Of a stretch of DNA of 25,607 nucleotides, positions 21,523-25,607 are shown piece by piece. The notes under the pieces were generated by a model. The model worked only from the letters and a program-made list of their open reading frames with translations, was not told the DNA's origin and ran no database searches. The DNA is from Jaapia argillacea MUCL 33604 (taxonomy: Eukaryota; Basidiomycota; Agaricomycetes; Jaapiales; Jaapiaceae), in NCBI GenBank assembly GCA_000697665.1, contig KL197718.1, positions 471,605 to 497,211 of the forward strand. The letters are read 5' to 3'. The translations under genes and the position numbers were made by a program. Numbering within the stretch: the first letter of the stretch is position 1; each line of letters begins with the position of its first letter.

Positions 21523-22983
21523 TTCCTGAATCTTGTGAGCGCCTCCATTCGATATTCTATCCTCGAACCCGTTTGTGTTTTGTTTTCTCAACAAAATTTT
21601 GTAGGCAGAGTTATTTCATTTGCGACATTTGTTGCTGTTTCAACCTGGCTCGCTTGCGAATGAACGAATGACTTATCAGGCGCGCATATACCCGACGGAA
21701 CCGCCGTACGACTGATCCCCGGAATTAAAGAGATTGCCATTTAACCGATTATCTTCATTTCGGTTTGTAGACGTTCCGCACATTGTAATGACGCCTCTCC
21801 GAGGCTTGGGCTTCTCGATTGGATATGATCATCAGGCACATGGAACCAGTGGATCCGTTTCAGAACCACGGACTAGCTTCTCCCATTCATATCTCCTTGG
21901 AAGGGGTTTTGTGTTGCAGACTTGCAGTCGTCGTTCAGCTCACTGCTTACCTTTAATCCCAGAGTTGAAGCAGTGACATCCATTTGATGGGACCAGATCG
22001 ATTCCGGTTCGTCGACCTTCACCATGAAGCGCAGAGCATAATATTAATGATGCTCCCGCGAAGGCAAGGAGATTCATACACCCCGCTTTGGGATTGGCCT
22101 CGGATATAACGATCATCCGGCACGTGCAACCAACCTTATATCTGATATAACGCGCGTCTGCGTTTGGACCTGGTCACTCGTACTTACTCACGTAACCCCA
22201 ATTGTGGGGTTCCCCTTCCACGACCAAGAGCAGCCGCTTGATTGTCCTCGATTGAGGATAGCTGCCAGCCTGGTCTCAACGGTTCTCCGAATCCGTTATG
22301 TAAATCCTCGCCCGTTGCTTCTTGAACACGCGACTGCGTTCACCCATGACAAGGATAGTGGTCACTCTAAATGGTGAGGGTGTGCTTTTGGATGAAGATG
22401 TGAAGGATCGCTAATCGACCAAAGACAGGCACGAAGAGGCTTTACATGGCTTCCAACCTTTTCAGAATCCGAGTTTGCTCGGTAAGTTGGCTTTGAACGT
22501 TTACCACCGTGGGCGGTGGCTTCTGTTTTCTTAGGCGCGGGATAACGTCATTTGGTTCATCGGGCACCCAGTTTGACCTTGTTTATTTGCCCCCATTGTT
22601 CGAACATCCACGCGCTCTTGCTTTACCCGACTCCGACATTAATTCGTTGACCGAGCTTGAATGCATCTAGCTGTCGGCTCATTTATCTCCGGCGTCGATG
22701 GCTCAGGAGTGTCCACGTACTCTTGAAGCTTACGGTAAGTTCTCTCGTATCCCCTCGATCATGGTGCTCTAACCCTCCTTAGGATATCTCGTCCCTTGAC
22801 TTCGCCTTCGATCAAGGTTTCTGACCTCTGTTTGGAAATACACATACCCAGTTATGGGGGGCGCAGCCTCCTGGCAGATTTCGTAAGCAATGGCGCTCGG
22901 AGGCACCAGTCTAGTGGTGTGCATGAATATTTCTCTATGTGTCGGGGGCAGTGGTTGACCGCGCGGATGATCGAGCCCAGGAG
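21523..22983. other. Intergenic stretch with splice-like signals only
   Basis: Several GT-AG pairs of intron size occur on the plus strand (for example 22370-22429, 22482-22534 and 22735-22782, the last with a CTAAC branch-like site). The joined exons give only short frames that stop quickly. A short similarity is shared by about 21810-21850 and 22090-22130 (GATCATC, then GGCAC, then AACCA). A 7-bp-stem hairpin, AACCCCA/TGGGGTT, is at about 22195-22212. Possibly an eroded gene; no product can be supported. Confidence 0.35.
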
Positions 22984-22990
22984 TATAAAG
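22984..22990 (+). promoter_or_regulatory. TATA box of pseudokinase copy D
   Basis: TATAAAG on the plus strand, 57 bp upstream of the copy D ATG. Confidence 0.55.
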
Positions 22991-23046
22991 AGCCCCGTCA
23001 CAAATGGACTACTGCTCCGACTCTGTAAATTTGATTCACCCCTTCA

Positions 23047-24197
23047 ATGACTCAACTCGTCGCCCTGTACCCACACCGTGGAGAATCGGAGGAAGCCCCG
23101 AATCAACCTTTTAACTCTGCTGGTGGCAATAGCATCTATGAGGTAGACGGCAGTCATTATGTGAACATCTTCTCTGTCAAGAGATTCGACACTACACAGG
23201 TACACCCAGTTCTTCCATTCTTGTCCATCCAAGTCCGTGCACGACTGACAACGCGCCGAAGCTAGGGAAAGCCATACGATCCTCCTCCAAGGATGTGTCC
23301 GCAGGAAGCAGGCATCTCGCGGTAGAACCTATCATTGGCACCGTCACTGCTGGCTGACTCTTTTCCGGGAAAGATCCTCAGTCATCTCGTCACCGTGAAC
23401 CAGTTCCCCGGATGCACGGGTTGGACAATAGACACTGCGACCCAAGATTTCCCCATGGCCATTATGCCCTATTTCTCCAATGGAAATCTTGCAAAGTACG
23501 TCGATGGCAAACCTGAATCTGAAAAATTGTACTTTGTACGTCCCTCACATCAATCCGTGCCTCCGTTGCTGACACGAACTGCCGGAAGCTTGCCTCCGCT
23601 GCTTCTGTGCTGCGTGGACTACATGATTCTGGTATCGCTCACGGTCACATCGCGCCAGTACGTTCCTAGTTGTCCCTTGATTTCCATTTCTCCTCAGCTT
23701 TCTTCGCAGCAAAACTTTCTTGTAAAAGACGACGGCGATGTCGTTGTCAGCGATGTATTATTGGAGATTACCATGCGTGAAGAGTACTGGCGAACTCATG
23801 GCACCATCCCGCCACCGTCCCTTTGGCAATACCGACCTATGGAGGAACTCTTGCCTCCAGAGTCGTCGAGCGCCGTTGTCCCTCATAGCATGGCAGGCGA
23901 TGTCTTTGCGTTTGGTGCCGTTACCTACGAGGCAAGTAATGACGCGTCCGATACCCCCTGTCGTCCTGAGACGGTGTACCACAGATACTCGCGAAGAAGT
24001 TGCCCTCAAGTTGGCACGACTTTACTCGGTGCTCGGCCACTGGCAGGCATCGGCTTTCGACAATACAAAGACCATATTCCATCAAGAATGATGCGATCTG
24101 GGAGTTATTGCGAGAATGTTGGAGAGATGACCCTGGGAGCCGACCATCGATGGCAAAGGTAGAGAACCTGCTGCGAGGGTTTGCATGTTCTTTTTGA
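23047..24197 (+). CDS. TKL-like pseudokinase, copy D (intact, GC-AG intron)
   Basis: Six exons: 23047-23199, 23262-23321, 23374-23535, 23589-23657, 23710-23931 and 23985-24197; 292 aa. Exons 2-6 equal those of copy C in length (20, 54, 23, 74 and 70 codons), all phase 0; only the first exon differs. It is the best-preserved N-lobe, with IFSVKRF giving a candidate beta3 Lys, and IMPYFSNGNL at the hinge. The catalytic loop is HGHIAPQN, DFG is DVL, APE is PMEE, subdomain IX is DVFAFGAVTYE, subdomain XI is LLRECWRDDPGSRPS. The last intron starts GCAAGT, a GC-AG intron, at the boundary where A-C use GT. It is the only copy on the plus strand and the most diverged in sequence. Catalytic Asp is missing as in the others, so phosphotransfer is not expected. 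Confidence 0.83.
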
Positions 24198-24352
24198 AAT
24201 TGAACGCTGTTGTGGATACTGTGGTGGAATCCTCTGCCTTCTTTAGGCTATTCATCAGGTAACAGGTCATCGGACATCGGCGATTCGCGCAACGTTCAGA
24301 GCAAGAACCAACAGACGTCAACGAAAGCGGACAGAGGACATTCTCTTGGGCA

Positions 24353-25058
24353 ATGCGAGCACGCAGCTCTTGGGACATGGTCGACATCTATGTGAACGTT
24401 GAAAATGGCGCACCAGTTCTCGCACTCTGCATCCCCCTCAATGACATTCAGCGCCTCTCTCCCCGTCCACTCCGAGAAGTGACTGCGATATATCACATTT
24501 GCGGTTTGTGGTGCGCGGGGAGTCCTATCTCCGACGCCAAACGGCCCCGCCATTGACTGTGACAGTATCCATCAACTCGATCCCATCTCGGATGCTTACT
24601 ACTATATACCGCAAGGTGATATTTCTCCCGCTCTTGAACTTATCACTTATACTAACCCGATACATAGAAACTTATCAACTAATCGACTGCTCGGGATTGA
24701 ACGATCAAATCACGTCTTCTGCACAAACACCACGCCGCAGTCATTTCCGCCAGGAAGCCATGGTACGCGACGGCTCTCGGTGTGTCTTCACAATGGCCGA
24801 TTATGTGTGCGACACCGCACACATAATCCTCCGAGCAAGAAGCAAGGCGATGAGGTATGCACTGCGCTGGATTGTTTCATGTCATTATGCGAACAGATCT
24901 CCTCCCAGTATATTCAGGCAGTTCTTCAAGATCTGGTGCTCTATATGATCCCGCTCCGGACCCTGGAATTACCATCGATTCTGTGGAGAATGGGATATTT
25001 GTGAGAAAGGATTTACATGCTATGTTCGCCGCAGGGTCACGTGCATTCCAAGGTAGGG
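24353..25058 (+). pseudogene. HNH_2-type nuclease pseudogene, 3' truncated
   Basis: Segments follow in family order: VDIYVNVENGAPVLALCIPL and LRELTAIYH-like sequence; DCDSIHQLDPISDAYYY; a 52-nt intron (24616-24667, ACTAAC branch-like site); FRQEAMVRDGSRCVFT then CDTAHII; a 54-nt intron (24855-24908); YIQAVLQDLVLY; and DPAPDPG with IFVRKDLHAMFAAG. These match the fungal HNH_2 pattern (RDxxxC, AHII, KDLHxxF). Three frame breaks separate them: an extra A in AAA at 24539-24541, a missing G near 24844-24847, and an extra AT near 24941-24946. The product cannot be made as one chain. After FAAGSRAFQ the sequence passes within about 25 bp into the Uch2 fragment. It starts 155 bp after copy D on the same strand. 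Confidence 0.75.
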
Positions 25059-25078
25059 CAGGTGCACCTACACATAGA

Positions 25079-25607
25079 TCCAAACCCCGTCCCGCAAAAC
25101 GTCGTAAACTCTCCCCGACTCCCCAACCCAAGCCCAAGCCGAAACCAAAGTCGAAAAGGAACTCAGAAGGAGAGGTTGAGACAGAGGAAGACGAGACGTT
25201 TCATTTCATAGGTTACGTTCCCGCCTATGGCAAAGTATGGGAATTAGATGGCCCGAAATCCGGTCCATTGGAGGTTGGAGAGTTACCTGAAACGCCCTCT
25301 GCCACCTGGAGGCCAGGATGGATGGACGTTGTGCAACCTGCTACTCGTATGAAAATGGATAAATACGGAGCAGGTGGGGAGAGTGGGACGGGTGATATTA
25401 GGTTTAACTTGGTGGCTATTGTTGATCGTGGGTGGTGCAGAGCTAGTGATAAGATGGATATGGTTACGAAGGAGAAGGGATCGATTGGGGGACGATTGGG
25501 CGAGGTTTTGGGCGAGGTTTGGAAGGAGAAGGTTCGTTTTTTTTTTATACTTTTGTGGAGGATGGATGCTAATGTGGGATTTTGGGGGGGGGGGGGGGGG
25601 GGGGGGT
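25079..25607 (+). pseudogene. Partial duplicate of the Uch2 gene (His half only)
   Basis: Homology with the intact gene begins near 20532 (TCCAAACC) and runs through exon 4 into its intron 4, so it is a DNA-level copy and not a retrocopy. The reading frame stays open over exon 4: PAKRRKLSP, the Pro/Lys run, FHFIGYVPAYGKVWELDG with catalytic His and Asp, and an in-frame 12-nt loss (ETETETPS to ETPS). It lacks the exons carrying the oxyanion Gln and catalytic Cys, so it cannot be a protease by itself. By eye the DNA is roughly 90% identical to the original, with many replacement changes. The window ends inside the intron, so whether the tail exons follow is unknown. Confidence 0.85.
25584..25606. 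repeat. Poly-G tract (23 G) at the window end
   Basis: An uninterrupted run of 23 G and a final T, at the point where the parent intron (about 21030-21056) has only short G runs. It could be a real homopolymer or an assembly or read-end artefact. Confidence 0.9.

Noticed and set aside
23758-24009. Minus-strand frame over copy D
   Set aside because: Antisense shadow of the C-lobe exons; similar shadows appear opposite B and C.

Overview
The window looks like nuclear DNA of a filamentous basidiomycete, most likely an Agaricomycete. Coding exons are split by short GT-AG introns (mostly 48-69 nt, one GC-AG), genes lie close together on both strands, and the protein families fit: compact TKL-like pseudokinases, an F-box/LRR-type protein, an HNH_2-type nuclease remnant, a GH5 glycosidase and a Uch2/UCH37-type deubiquitinase. 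I saw no rRNA, tRNA or CRISPR array.

Layout. 1-973 (minus): pseudokinase copy A, cut by the window edge, with an in-frame stop. A 22-bp minisatellite lies upstream of its TATA box. 1930-3439: a 1.5-kb non-autonomous DNA transposon with 33-bp terminal inverted repeats and a TCG target duplication. 4812-6156 (minus): a complete two-exon F-box gene. 6882-7858 (minus): a three-exon gene for a disordered Ser/Pro-rich protein. About 7935-12100 and 12685-16950: two arms of a diverged tandem segmental duplication. Each arm carries a short 154-180-bp block, a pseudokinase (B, frameshifted; C, intact) and a decayed gene of unknown family, the last two on the minus strand. 17307-18965 (minus): an intact five-exon GH5 hydrolase, divergent from 19289-21522 (plus), an intact six-exon Uch2-type ubiquitin C-terminal hydrolase. 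23047-24197 (plus): pseudokinase copy D. 24353-25058 (plus): an HNH_2-type nuclease pseudogene, joined directly to a partial second copy of the Uch2 gene that runs to the window end, which is a 23-G tract.

The stable genes (F-box, GH5, Uch2) appear to be ordinary genes. Between them lies a fast-changing compartment built by duplication: four copies of one pseudokinase family, a pair of decaying unknown genes, a chimeric HNH/UCH junction, a transposon and a minisatellite. The pseudokinases share exon sizes and all-phase-0 introns. They have lost the catalytic HRD aspartate, and single copies have also lost the beta3 lysine or the DFG aspartate. They are the most distinctive content of the window. 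F-box, Uch2 and pseudokinase proteins could all touch ubiquitin or signalling pathways, but nothing here shows that they act together.
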